This document shows, piece by piece, positions 36,315 to 44,417 of a stretch of 45,626 nucleotides of DNA. Both the position numbers and the translations under genes were made by a program. Within the stretch, counting starts at the first letter, position 1; every line of letters begins with the position of its first letter. The notes below the pieces were generated by a model. The model was not told where the DNA came from and did no database searches. It was given only the letters and a program-made list of their open reading frames with translations. Source of the stretch: Myxococcales bacterium (lineage in GTDB: Bacteria; Myxococcota_A; Polyangia; Polyangiales; Polyangiaceae). The stretch lies in contig JAAFHV010000044.1 of NCBI GenBank assembly GCA_013297655.1, positions 1-45,626 of the forward strand, read 5' to 3'.

Positions 36315-37826
36315 ATGGCAAAGCTAACGCAATCCGGCAAGGGCGCGGCGGCGAGGAGGCCAAGCAAGGCCGACAAGGGGCCGATGTTCGGCGCGAAGGT
36401 CCGCGGCCACCGGCGTTCGAAGGACATGAGCCAGGTCGATTTGGCCGACCGGCTCGGCGTCTCCGCGAGCTACCTGAACCTCATCGAGAACAACCGGCGC
36501 CCGCTCCCCGCGCCGCTCCTCATCAAGCTCGCGCAGATCTTCGACCTCGATCTCGCGGCGTTCGCGACCGACGAGGACGCGCGGATGGTGGCCGACCTGA
36601 CCGAGGCGTTCGCCGATCCGCTCTTCGAGGACGAGGACATCACGTCGGTCGACGTCCGCGAAATGGCGAACGCGAGCCCGTCGGCGTCGCGCGCTGTGCT
36701 CTCGCTTTACAAGGCCTACCAAGCGGCGCGCACCGCGGCAGACAACCTCTCGTCCAAGCTCGCCGGCGGGGAAGACATGGGCACCGTCGATCGCTCGCAC
36801 CTACCGACGGAAGAAGTGTCCGATTTCATCCAGCGCACGTGGAACTTCGTGCCCGAGCTCGAGGCCGGCGCGGAGAAGCTCTGGGCCGACGCGAAGCTCA
36901 CGACCGAAGATCTCTACCCGGGCCTCCTCCGCTACCTCGAGCGCGAGCACGGCATTTCGGTGCAGATTGCACGTTCTGGCTCGGAGCGCGGGATTTTGCG
37001 GCGGTTCGACGCCGAGAAGAAGGTCCTCGTGCTGTCCGAGCTGCTCCCCACCCGCACCCGCACGTTTCAAGTGGCGCACCAAGTGGGGCTCCTCACCCAG
37101 CGCGAATTGCTCGAGCGCCTCGTCGTCGACGGGCGGCTCACGACGCACGAGAGCCGCGCCCTCGCGCGGGTGTCGCTCGCGAACTATTTCGCCGGCGCGG
37201 TGCTCATGCCGTACGACGCGTTCATGTCGGCGTGCCGCGAGGAGCGCTACGACCTCGACGTCATCGGGCGACGGTTCAAGGTCGGCTTCGAGCAGGTCTG
37301 CCACCGGGTGACCACCCTCCGTCGCCCGGGCAACGAGGGGATCCCGTTCCACATGATCCGCATCGACGTCGCGGGGAACATTTCGAAGCGCTTCTCCGCG
37401 TCCGGGATTCGCTTCGCGCGCTTCTCCGGGGCGTGCCCGCGGTGGAACATTTTTAGCGCGTTCCTCACGCCGGGCATGATCCGTATCCAGATGTCGCGGA
37501 TGCCGGACGGCTCGTCGTTCTTCTGCCTCGCGCGCACGGTCCAGAAAGACTCGTTCGGTTACCACGCCCAAAAGCCGGTCCAGGCGATCGGCCTCGGGTG
37601 CCGCGCCGAGCTCGCGAAGGAGCTTATTTACTCGGACGGAATCGACCTGGGGAACCCGGACATCTGCATCCCGGTCGGCGTCACGTGCCGGCTCTGCGAG
37701 CGCACCGATTGCGAGCAGCGGGCGTTTCCTTCGCTGAAGCACCCGCTCACCATCGTGGACGACGTGCACCGCGCCACGCCGTACGCGCCCGCGCCCGCGT
37801 CGTCGTCCGACGTGCCGACCAGGTGA
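36315..37826 (+). CDS. short-chain fatty-acyl regulator, XRE-IrrE-DUF2083 type
   Basis: 503 residues from ATG 36315 (an in-frame GTG at 36294 would add seven). It has an N-terminal XRE helix-turn-helix (about 25-80, MSQVDLADRLGVSASYLNLI), a middle IrrE/DUF955-like domain in which the zinc motif is degenerate (VAHQVGLLT in place of HExxH), and a C-terminal DUF2083 domain with the conserved cysteines of CRLCERTDCEQRAFP. This is the ScfR/RamB/PrpR-type family, which senses acyl-CoA metabolites and controls acetate, propionate or glyoxylate genes. Divergence from aceB-aceA supports that role. Activator or repressor is not readable from sequence. Confidence 0.9.
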   Translation: MAKLTQSGKGAAARRPSKADKGPMFGAKVRGHRRSKDMSQVDLADRLGVSASYLNLIENNRRPLPAPLLIKLAQIFDLDLAAFATDEDARMVADLTEAFADPLFEDEDITSVDVREMANASPSASRAVLSLYKAYQAARTAADNLSSKLAGGEDMGTVDRSHLPTEEVSDFIQRTWNFVPELEAGAEKLWADAKLTTEDLYPGLLRYLEREHGISVQIARSGSERGILRRFDAEKKVLVLSELLPTRTRTFQVAHQVGLLTQRELLERLVVDGRLTTHESRALARVSLANYFAGAVLMPYDAFMSACREERYDLDVIGRRFKVGFEQVCHRVTTLRRPGNEGIPFHMIRIDVAGNISKRFSASGIRFARFSGACPRWNIFSAFLTPGMIRIQMSRMPDGSSFFCLARTVQKDSFGYHAQKPVQAIGLGCRAELAKELIYSDGIDLGNPDICIPVGVTCRLCERTDCEQRAFPSLKHPLTIVDDVHRATPYAPAPASSSDVPTR

Positions 37827-37831
37827 GGCCC

Positions 37832-37860
37832 TTTCGTTCGCGCCGGTTCGCCTCTACCGT
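37832..37860 (+). promoter_or_regulatory. candidate leaderless promoter of small membrane gene
   Basis: TTTCGT (37832-37837), 17 bases, TACCGT (37855-37860), six bases to the GTG start. Confidence 0.4.
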
Positions 37861-37866
37861 GCGCGC

Positions 37867-38289
37867 GTGGAGCCGGAGTCACTCATCCAGAAATACGAGA
37901 CCGAGGTCGCGCGCCTCGTCGCGTTGAAGGCGACGCTCGGGGTCGAGGAGGGGCGCCTCAAGTTTCTCCCCCTCGTGGGCCTCGTCGTCGGGATCGCGGT
38001 CGGGGCGCTCACGAAGCCAGCGTACGGGCTCCTCCCGCTCGCGCTCAGCGTGGTCACGGTCGGCACCGGGCTCTATCTCACCCGCGTCCACCGAATGGAG
38101 CGCGACTACAACCTTGCTCGCGCGAAGAAAGAGCTCGCGCGGCTCAAGGCAGAAGCGAAAGCCATCGGCGGCACGACGGGGACGCGCGCATCCGCACCGT
38201 CACCGTCACCGTCACCCTCGTCCGCGTCGCCCGAGGCGCATGCCGGCGCCGAGGTCGCCAGCGTCGACGCGAAGGGCTCCGAGGGCTAG
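37867..38289 (+). CDS. small membrane protein with two TM helices and coiled coil
   Basis: 140 residues from GTG 37867, which lies six bases after a -10-like TACCGT. An N-terminal amphipathic segment (1-30) is followed by two membrane helices (about 33-50 and 53-72), a charged coiled coil (about 75-100, YNLARAKKELARLKAEAK) and a Ser/Pro-rich tail (PSPSPSPSS, from a short DNA repeat). Codon pattern and hydrophobicity suit a real protein. No family recognised. Upstream gene is the ScfR-type regulator; downstream is the FHA protein, 121 bases away. Confidence 0.65.
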   Translation: MEPESLIQKYETEVARLVALKATLGVEEGRLKFLPLVGLVVGIAVGALTKPAYGLLPLALSVVTVGTGLYLTRVHRMERDYNLARAKKELARLKAEAKAIGGTTGTRASAPSPSPSPSSASPEAHAGAEVASVDAKGSEG

Positions 38290-38374
38290 AGCCCCGAGGC
38301 GCTCGAATTTACGGCATTTTGCGCCGTCGCGGCGGCCCCCTGCCTTAGAACGCACGCGCACCTGTGCTTCGCGC

Positions 38375-38403
38375 TTGCAAGACGAGGCCGGGGATATTCT
38401 AGT
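38375..38403 (+). promoter_or_regulatory. candidate promoter of FHA gene
   Basis: TTGCAA (38375-38380), 17 bases, TCTAGT (38398-38403), seven bases to the ATG. A GGGGGA run lies in the gap, so either a leaderless or a very short-leader message is possible. Confidence 0.4.
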
Positions 38404-38410
38404 GGGGGAA

Positions 38411-39844
38411 ATGGACGAGGTCGTCGCGCGATCGCCCGCGGCACGGGTGGCCAAGTGGCTCGTGGAAAAGGGCAGGGCTCCGGAAGCCGTGTCGCTTTTG
38501 AGCGTGCGTGCGGCCATTGGCTCGAACGACAAAGAGGCGCAAGAGCTCTTGGCGGAGGCGCTCCGCATCGACCCCGCGTCGCCGTTGGCGAAGCTCGCGT
38601 TCGAGCGCATGGAAGGCATCCAAGCCGGCGATCACGAGCCGCTCGAGCAGGCCATCCGCGTCTGGACGAACGAGGAGATCGCCCGCCTCGAGCGCGAGAT
38701 CGCGAAGCCAGCGTTCCGTCGTGCGCAGGTCGGCTTCAACAACAACGTGAAGTACAAGGGCCTCGTCTTCCATATCCAAACGGAAGACTCGGGCCTCGAC
38801 AAGCCACACATCATCACGCACCTCTTCGCCGACGGCGGCCGCGTCATCAAGAGCCACAAGCGCTCCTACGCGCCGCACGTCACGCGCGACGACATCGCTC
38901 CTTTCGTGCGCGCCCTCATGAAGGGCCAGCACATGGAAATGGCTATTTTCCTGCGCACCGGTCGCTTCGACCCGGTGATCGAGGGGAAGGCCATCGGCGG
39001 CATGGAGCTGCTCGAGCACGAGCCCGAGGTCGAGGTCCAAAAGCTCGCCGCGAAGGACGCGAAGAAGCCGCCGCCCGCGCCCGCGCCCGCAAAGCTCACC
39101 GTCACCCAGTCTCCCGCGTCGAAGGCCCCGCCGCTTCCCCCCGAAGCCCGCAAGGTGCCTCAGCCGGTCAGCCCCTCGGCGCCGCCCGCGCCCGTGCCCG
39201 CGTCGCAAAAGCCGAAGCCCACGGTTCGCCTCCGCGTGATTCGTGGGCCGCAGGGCCCGAAGGTCTACGAAGGCACCTCGCGCGAGGTCATCCTCGGTCG
39301 CGCCGGGGAGATCCCGCTTCACGGCGATCCGTTCTGCCATCCGCGCGAGGCGCTTCTCCGCATCGACGGCCCCAATGTCTTCTTGAGCGATCTCGAGAGC
39401 GGCAACGGCGTGTTCCTACGCGTGCGAAGGCCGGTCGAGCTCGAGCCGGGCGACCACTTCATGGTCGGCGATCAGGTCCTCACGATCGAAAAGAACCCCA
39501 AGCCCGACGACGGCCCCGCGGACGGCCCGACCTACTTCTACTCGTCGCCCAAGTGGCCGTCTTCGTTCAGGATCGTGCAGGTCTTCGAGGGCGGCGGCAA
39601 GGGCGCGTGCGTGCTCGCGCGCGGCACCACGATGCAGCTCGGCCGCGAGCTCGGCGACTTCGTGTTCCCCAACGATCCGCTCGTGGGCGAGCCTCACTGC
39701 TTGGTCGAAGAGCAGGCGGGGGCGATCTTGCTGACCGACTTGGGCTCGGCGTCCGGCGTGTTCGTGCGAATCAAGGGCGACGAGCAGGTGGTCCCCGGCG
39801 ACGAAATCGTCGTGGGGCGGACCCGCCTCATCCTCGAATCCTAA
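38411..39844 (+). CDS. tandem FHA-domain protein with uncharacterised N-terminal module
   Basis: 477 residues from ATG 38411. Residues 1-95 are helical and TPR-like. Residues about 100-190 hold a conserved-looking module (VGFNNNVKYKGLVFHIQTED, then PHIITHLFADGG and RALMKGQHMEMAIFLRTGRF) that I recall from other myxobacterial proteins but cannot assign. A Pro/Ala/Lys linker (about 215-268) is followed by two FHA folds, about 272-361 (VILGRAG, LESGNGVFL) and 386-477 (LGRELGDFVF, LGSASGVFV). FHA domains bind phosphothreonine, so a link to Ser/Thr kinase signalling is likely. The first FHA lacks a clear SxxH motif, so its binding is doubtful. Confidence 0.87.
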   Translation: MDEVVARSPAARVAKWLVEKGRAPEAVSLLSVRAAIGSNDKEAQELLAEALRIDPASPLAKLAFERMEGIQAGDHEPLEQAIRVWTNEEIARLEREIAKPAFRRAQVGFNNNVKYKGLVFHIQTEDSGLDKPHIITHLFADGGRVIKSHKRSYAPHVTRDDIAPFVRALMKGQHMEMAIFLRTGRFDPVIEGKAIGGMELLEHEPEVEVQKLAAKDAKKPPPAPAPAKLTVTQSPASKAPPLPPEARKVPQPVSPSAPPAPVPASQKPKPTVRLRVIRGPQGPKVYEGTSREVILGRAGEIPLHGDPFCHPREALLRIDGPNVFLSDLESGNGVFLRVRRPVELEPGDHFMVGDQVLTIEKNPKPDDGPADGPTYFYSSPKWPSSFRIVQVFEGGGKGACVLARGTTMQLGRELGDFVFPNDPLVGEPHCLVEEQAGAILLTDLGSASGVFVRIKGDEQVVPGDEIVVGRTRLILES

Positions 39845-39900
39845 GCATAGACGGGCCGCTCTCGGGCGATACCGGCGCGCTGCCGTCGTCGGCCGTGCTC

Positions 39901-39916
39901 ATGTACAGGAGTACAT
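39901..39916. promoter_or_regulatory. 16-bp palindrome downstream of FHA gene
   Basis: ATGTAC-AGGA-GTACAT, six perfect pairs with a four-base centre, 57 bases after the FHA stop. It may be an operator or a small hairpin. I could not tie it to a known regulator. Confidence 0.3.
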
Positions 39917-40001
39917 TCCGCGCGGCCTCCTAGGCAGCGCTTGGTCTCGCCCGAGATCGCCCCGCCTATGGGGACGTCGATTTGTGGGAGAGAAAAGTGT
40001 G

Positions 40002-40090
40002 GGGGCGGGGCGCTTCGCTCCCGCGGGCGCGGGGGGCGGGGCGCTTCGCTCCCGCGGGCGCGGGGCGCGGGGCGCTTTGTTCGCGGGCGG
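40002..40090. repeat. 31-bp GC-rich tandem repeat, about three copies
   Basis: Copies carry CGCTTCGCTCCCGCGGGCGC at 40011 and 40042. A diverged copy begins at 40073 (CGCTTTGTTCGCGGGCGG). Period is exactly 31 bases. It lies directly before the promoter region of the TPR gene at 40127. Confidence 0.75.
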
Positions 40091-40126
40091 AGGGGCGTGG
40101 TAGAGGTGCGCGGAGGAGCACGAAAT

Positions 40127-40555
40127 ATGGCTGGCCGTTATGGAATGTCGTTCGCGAAGGGGCTCATCGAGAAGGGGGACTACGATGAGGCCGTCGACGC
40201 CGCTACGAAGGAGATCGAGGGGGGTCAGAAGGGGCCCGAGCCTTGGTTCGACCGCGGGACGGCGTACGAGCTGCTCGAGAGGTACCCCGAGGCGGTGAGC
40301 GACTTCGAAGCCGCGCTTCGCATCAACGCGGCGGAAAAAGAGCTCGATCCGTTCGCGCTCGATGACGCGTATTTCTCGGCTCTCGTGTCGGCCGCGAAGG
40401 CCGAGACGAACGTCGCGAACGCCGTCGCCCTCGTCGCGCGGTACCGCACGACGTTGCCCGAGGGGGAACACGTGGAAGAGAGCGTCACCTGGGAAAAAAG
40501 GCTGCGCGGAGAGCTCCCGAGCATCCTCGACAAAACCAAAGGCGTCGCCGGCTGA
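40127..40555 (+). CDS. small TPR protein
   Basis: 142 residues from ATG 40127, with GGAGGA at 40112-40117 as ribosome binding site. Two TPR-like helix pairs cover about 5-75: FAKGLIEKGDYDEAVDAATK and PWFDRGTAYELLERYPEAVS. The C-terminal half is helical and charged. No signal peptide or membrane segment, so cytoplasmic; it probably binds another protein. The 31-bp repeat ends just upstream. TAGAGG at 40101-40106 with TTGTTC 18 bases before could be the promoter. Convergent with pgi. Confidence 0.75.
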   Translation: MAGRYGMSFAKGLIEKGDYDEAVDAATKEIEGGQKGPEPWFDRGTAYELLERYPEAVSDFEAALRINAAEKELDPFALDDAYFSALVSAAKAETNVANAVALVARYRTTLPEGEHVEESVTWEKRLRGELPSILDKTKGVAG

Positions 40556-40565
40556 CACGCGACAC

Positions 40566-40597
40566 GGGCTCTCGCGCCACGAGTTGGCGCGGAGCCC
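40566..40597. terminator. bidirectional hairpin between TPR gene and pgi
   Basis: GGGCTC, bulged T, CGCGCCA, loop CGAGT, TGGCGCG, GAGCCC: thirteen pairs with one bulge, filling the 52-bp convergent gap. It is the strongest terminator candidate in the window, though no U-tract follows. Confidence 0.65.
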
Positions 40598-40607
40598 TTG
40601 GGGCGGC

Positions 40608-42260
40608 TCAGGTGGTCGCGCGGCGGGCTTTGAGCCAGGCGAGGAGCCCGTTGGTGGAGCTGTCGTGGCTCGTGATCGCCCCAGGCTCGCGGAGCTCCGG
40701 GAGGATGCGCGCGGCGAGCTCTTTCCCGAGCTCCACGCCCCATTGGTCGTAGCTGTTCACGTTCCAAATCACGCCCTGCACGAAGATCTTGTGCTCGTAG
40801 AGCGCGACGAGGGCGCCCAAGGTGCGCGGATCGAGGCGGTCGACGACGAGGCTGTTCGACGGGCGATTCCCCGGGAAAACCTTGTGCGGAGCCAAGCGCG
40901 CAATTTCGCCTTCGGGGGTGCCCTTCGCCGCGAGCTCGGCCGTCGCCTCGTCGAGCGTCTTGCCGCGCATGAGCGCCTCGGTCTGAGCGAGGAAGTTCGA
41001 GAGCAATAGATCGTGGTGCTCCCCGAGCGGGTTCTGGCTCACCGCCGGGACGAGGAAGTCACACGGCACGAGGCGCGTGCCCTGATGGATGAGCTGGTAA
41101 AACGCGTGCTGACCGTTCGTGCCCGGCTCCCCCCAAATCACGGGCCCGGTGCTGTAGTCCACGTCGACCCCGTCGCGGTCGACACGCTTGCCGTTCGACT
41201 CCATGTCGCCCTGCTGGAAGTACGCCGGGAACCGGTGGAGGTACTGGTCGTAGGGCAGGATCGCGTGCGACTCCGCGCCGAAGAAATTGCTGTACCATAC
41301 ACCCAGTACGGCCATGATCACGGGCAGGTTTTCCTCGAGCGGGGCCTCGCGAAAATGACGGTCCATCGAGAACGCGCCGTCCAGGAGCTCCTCGAAGCGG
41401 TCCATCCCGACCGTGGCCGCGATCGAGAGACCGATCGCGGACCAGAGCGAATAACGCCCGCCGACCCAGTCCCAGAACTCGAACATGTTCGCGGTGTCGA
41501 TCCCGAACTTGGACACCTCCTTCTCGTTCGTGGAGAGGGCGACGAAGTGCTTCTTCACCGCGTCGTCGGAGCCGAGGCGGTTCACGAGCCAGGCGCGCGC
41601 GCTCCGCGCATTGGTGAGTGTCTCCTGGGTGGTGAAGGTCTTCGAGGCGACGATGAACAGGGTCTCCTCCGGGTCGACCTTGCGCAGCGTCTCGGCGAGG
41701 TGGGTGCCGTCGACGTTGGACACGAAGTGCGCGCGCACGCCCGGTCGCGTGTAGGGTTTGAGCGCCTCCGTCACCATCACGGGCCCGAGATCGGAGCCGC
41801 CGATGCCGATGTTGACGATCTGCGTGAGCTTCTTGCCCGTGTGACCCGCGAAGGCGCCGCTCTCGACCCGCGCCGTAAAGTCGCGCATCTTCGAGAGAAC
41901 GCGGTTCACCTCGGGCATCACGTCGCGCCCGTCGACGAGCACGCACGCGTTGCCGCGGTTTCGGAGCGCGACGTGCAACACCGCGCGGCGCTCGGTCACG
42001 TTGAGCTTCTCGCCGCTCCACATCGCGTCGCGCATCTTCTCGACCCCAGCGTCGCGCGCGAGGGCAAAAAGAAGCTTCATCGTCGTCGCGTCGGCGCGGT
42101 TTTTCGAATAGTCGAGGAACACCCCCGCGCCCTGTTTGCTCATCGTCGCGAACCGGGTGGGGTCCTTCTCGAAGAGCTCGCGCATGAGCAAGCTCTTGCC
42201 GGTCGTCGTGTAGTGCTCGAGGAGCGCGGCGTAGCTCGGGTTCTTCGTCAATCGCGGCAT
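40608..42260 (-). CDS. pgi: glucose-6-phosphate isomerase
   Basis: 550 residues, normal size. It interconverts glucose-6-P and fructose-6-P in glycolysis and gluconeogenesis. Marks are [32 protein letters not shown], the catalytic Glu region [19 protein letters not shown] and the C-terminal [11 protein letters not shown] with the active-site Lys. GAGGA lies a few bases before the ATG. It diverges from the ABC transporter genes at 42353. Together with tkt and pgl it covers upper sugar-phosphate metabolism in this stretch. Confidence 0.96.
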   Translation of the reverse strand: MPRLTKNPSYAALLEHYTTTGKSLLMRELFEKDPTRFATMSKQGAGVFLDYSKNRADATTMKLLFALARDAGVEKMRDAMWSGEKLNVTERRAVLHVALRNRGNACVLVDGRDVMPEVNRVLSKMRDFTARVESGAFAGHTGKKLTQIVNIGIGGSDLGPVMVTEALKPYTRPGVRAHFVSNVDGTHLAETLRKVDPEETLFIVASKTFTTQETLTNARSARAWLVNRLGSDDAVKKHFVALSTNEKEVSKFGIDTANMFEFWDWVGGRYSLWSAIGLSIAATVGMDRFEELLDGAFSMDRHFREAPLEENLPVIMAVLGVWYSNFFGAESHAILPYDQYLHRFPAYFQQGDMESNGKRVDRDGVDVDYSTGPVIWGEPGTNGQHAFYQLIHQGTRLVPCDFLVPAVSQNPLGEHHDLLLSNFLAQTEALMRGKTLDEATAELAAKGTPEGEIARLAPHKVFPGNRPSNSLVVDRLDPRTLGALVALYEHKIFVQGVIWNVNSYDQWGVELGKELAARILPELREPGAITSHDSSTNGLLAWLKARRATT

Positions 42261-42316
42261 GACGACGATCCTCGCACGCCGTGCCGCGCGCGAGAAGGGC
42301 CCGTCCGTGCTTCTCC

Positions 42317-42345
42317 TTACGCCCGCGGCGCGCCTTTGCTATTCC
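42317..42345 (+). promoter_or_regulatory. candidate leaderless promoter of ABC exporter
   Basis: TTACGC (42317-42322), 17 bases, TATTCC (42340-42345), seven bases to the GTG start at 42353. No conventional ribosome binding site precedes the GTG beyond the G-run. Confidence 0.4.
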
Positions 42346-42352
42346 GTTGGGG

Positions 42353-43324
42353 GTGATCGCGAACGACGTGCCTGCCGTGCACACACGAGGCCTCGTGAAG
42401 ATCTACGACGACACCGTCGCGGTCGCGGGGCTCGATCTGACCGTCGCTCGCGGCGAGTGCTTCGGCCTCCTCGGTCCGAACGGCGCTGGCAAAACGACCA
42501 CCGTGGAGATCCTCGAAGGCCTCGTCGACAGGTCGGGCGGCACCGTCGAGATCTTCGGCCGCACATGGGAGGCCGACGAGCGCTGGCTCCGCGAGCAAGT
42601 GGGGGTGTCGTTCCAAACCACGCACCTCCAAGAGAAGCTCACCGTGCGCGAGATCTTGGAGCTCTTTCGCGCCTTTTTCCTCGAGGGAAAGCCGGTCGCG
42701 CAGGTGCTCGAGGAGGTGCGCCTCGTCGAAAAAGCCGACGCCCGCTACGAGACGCTCTCCGGCGGTCAAAAGCAGCGCGTCGCGGTCGCGTGTGCGCTCG
42801 TAGGCAGGCCCGCGCTCCTCTTCCTCGACGAGCCCACCACCGGCCTCGACCCGCAGTCGCGACGCGCGCTGTGGGACGTGGTCCACACGTTCCGGGAGGC
42901 GGGCGGCACCGTGCTCCTCACGACGCACTACATGGATGAGGCCGAGAAGCTCTGCGACAGGGTCGCGATCGTCGACCACGGAAAGATCATCGCCTCGGGC
43001 ACCCCGGCCGAGCTCGTCGCCCAAATTGGCGCAAAAGAAGTGGTCACCGTGCGACTCGCGCCGCGCGACGACACGAGCGACGACGCCACGGTGGAGACGG
43101 CCCGCGGGAGCCTCGTGGAGGCGCTCGAGGGGGCCCTCGGGGTGGTCTCGGTGCGCCGTGAGCCCGATGCCCTCGCGATGACGGTACGCGAGCTCCACGA
43201 CTCGCTCCCTGCGCTCCTCGCGATCCTCGCCGCGCGCGGAGAGAGCATCCTCGGCCTCACGACCCACCGCGCCACCCTCGAGGACGTGTTCATCGAGCTC
43301 ACCGGGAGGCAGCTCCGTGAGTGA
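42353..43324 (+). CDS. ABC transporter ATP-binding protein, ABC-2 exporter type
   Basis: 323 residues from GTG 42353. Walker A GPNGAGKTTT (41-50), signature LSGGQKQR (135-142), Walker B LLFLDEPTTGLD with D159/E160, and the switch H192 (TTHYMDEAE). The C-terminal about 95 residues form the accessory domain common in drug and antibiotic exporters (DrrA/CcmA-like). An ATG at 42281 gives an extra Arg-rich N-terminus unlike the family. The stop overlaps the permease start by eight bases. Substrate unknown; export of a drug, lipid or peptide is typical. Confidence 0.92.
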   Translation: MIANDVPAVHTRGLVKIYDDTVAVAGLDLTVARGECFGLLGPNGAGKTTTVEILEGLVDRSGGTVEIFGRTWEADERWLREQVGVSFQTTHLQEKLTVREILELFRAFFLEGKPVAQVLEEVRLVEKADARYETLSGGQKQRVAVACALVGRPALLFLDEPTTGLDPQSRRALWDVVHTFREAGGTVLLTTHYMDEAEKLCDRVAIVDHGKIIASGTPAELVAQIGAKEVVTVRLAPRDDTSDDATVETARGSLVEALEGALGVVSVRREPDALAMTVRELHDSLPALLAILAARGESILGLTTHRATLEDVFIELTGRQLRE

Positions 43325-44363
43325 CGGCGCGCGGCGAGCGCGGGCCATCCGCGCGATGGTCGTGTCGCATATGCGTGCATCCTACAGGGAGCCGGGGGGC
43401 CTCTTTTGGACCTACGGTTTTCCGATCTTGCTGTCGCTCGTGCTCGGGCTCGCGTTCCGCTCCCGCGCGCCCGAGGCGCCCCGCGTCGCGGTCGTCGGGG
43501 CGGAGGCCCCCGTCGTCGCCGAGAAGATCACCCGCGGCGGCGAGGTGGTCGCCAAAGTCGAAGCGCGCGACGTCGCCGAGCGCGCGCTTCGCACGGGAAA
43601 AATAGACGCAATGGTGATCACGGAGGGGCCCGCCGTCGAGTACCGCTTCGACCCGACGCGTCCCGAGGCGCGCCTCGCCAAGGCGCTCGCCGATCACGAG
43701 CTTCAGAAGGCCTCCGGCGCCGATCCGAAGGTGGCCACGAAGGACACGATCGTCACCGAGGTGGGTGCAAGGTACATCGACTTCCTCTGGCCCGGTTTGC
43801 TCGGGCTCGGCCTCATGTCGACGGGGCTGTGGGGGATCGGGTTTTCGCTCGCGGACATGCGCGCGAAGAAGCTCCTCCGTAGAATCGTGGCGACGCCGAT
43901 GCGACGGAGCGATTTCCTCGCCTCGTTCTTGCTCGTGAGGGTGGTCCTGCTCTTGGTCGAGATTCCGCCGCTGCTGATCTTCGGGCGGCTTTTTTTCTCC
44001 ATCTCGGTCCGCGGCTCGCCGCTCGCGCTCGTGCTCACGTTGCTGCTGGGGGCGCTCCTCTTCGCGAGCATGGGGCTCCTCCTCGCGTCGCGATCGCAGA
44101 ACCCGCAGATCGTGAGCGGGCTCATCAACGTGGTCTCTTTCCCCATGTACCTCGGGTCGGGGGTGTTCTTCTCCGCGTCGAGGTTTCCGCCCGCGGTCGA
44201 GCCGTTCTTGCGCGTCCTGCCGCTCACGGCATTGAACGACGCGCTGCGAGGGATCGTCACCGACGGCGCCGGGCTCTCCGAGGTGCACCGTCCGCTGCTC
44301 TACCTGCTCGCGTGGAACGTGGTCGTCTTCGCGCTCGCGGTGCGCCTGTTCAAGTTCCGCTGA
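43317..44363 (+). CDS. ABC-2 type permease
   Basis: 348 residues from GTG 43317. One membrane helix near the N-terminus (about 29-46) is followed by a large loop (about 50-150) on the outer face, then five closely spaced helices (about 155-345). The ABC-2 marks LLRRIVATPMRRSDFLAS and SFPMYLGSGVFFSASRFPP near the end match YhfI/DrrB-type permeases. Eight-base overlap with the ATPase gene. Together they make a simple two-gene exporter. The gene is followed within 54 bases by the convergent proline-rich protein. Confidence 0.9.
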   Translation: MSDGARRARAIRAMVVSHMRASYREPGGLFWTYGFPILLSLVLGLAFRSRAPEAPRVAVVGAEAPVVAEKITRGGEVVAKVEARDVAERALRTGKIDAMVITEGPAVEYRFDPTRPEARLAKALADHELQKASGADPKVATKDTIVTEVGARYIDFLWPGLLGLGLMSTGLWGIGFSLADMRAKKLLRRIVATPMRRSDFLASFLLVRVVLLLVEIPPLLIFGRLFFSISVRGSPLALVLTLLLGALLFASMGLLLASRSQNPQIVSGLINVVSFPMYLGSGVFFSASRFPPAVEPFLRVLPLTALNDALRGIVTDGAGLSEVHRPLLYLLAWNVVVFALAVRLFKFR

Positions 44364-44417
44364 CGCGTACGCGCCCTGCGATCGACGCCCCGCCCGGCCT
44401 CTGCACGGACGCGCGAG

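Noticed and set aside
36315-37826. XRE regulator with an ImmA/IrrE-like domain as a phage or ICE repressor
   Set aside because: The DUF2083 C-terminus with conserved cysteines and the aceBA neighbour point to a metabolic regulator. No phage genes are nearby.
41013-42356. 447-codon + strand frame over pgi
   Set aside because: Antisense to pgi; His/Arg/Glu-rich shadow composition.
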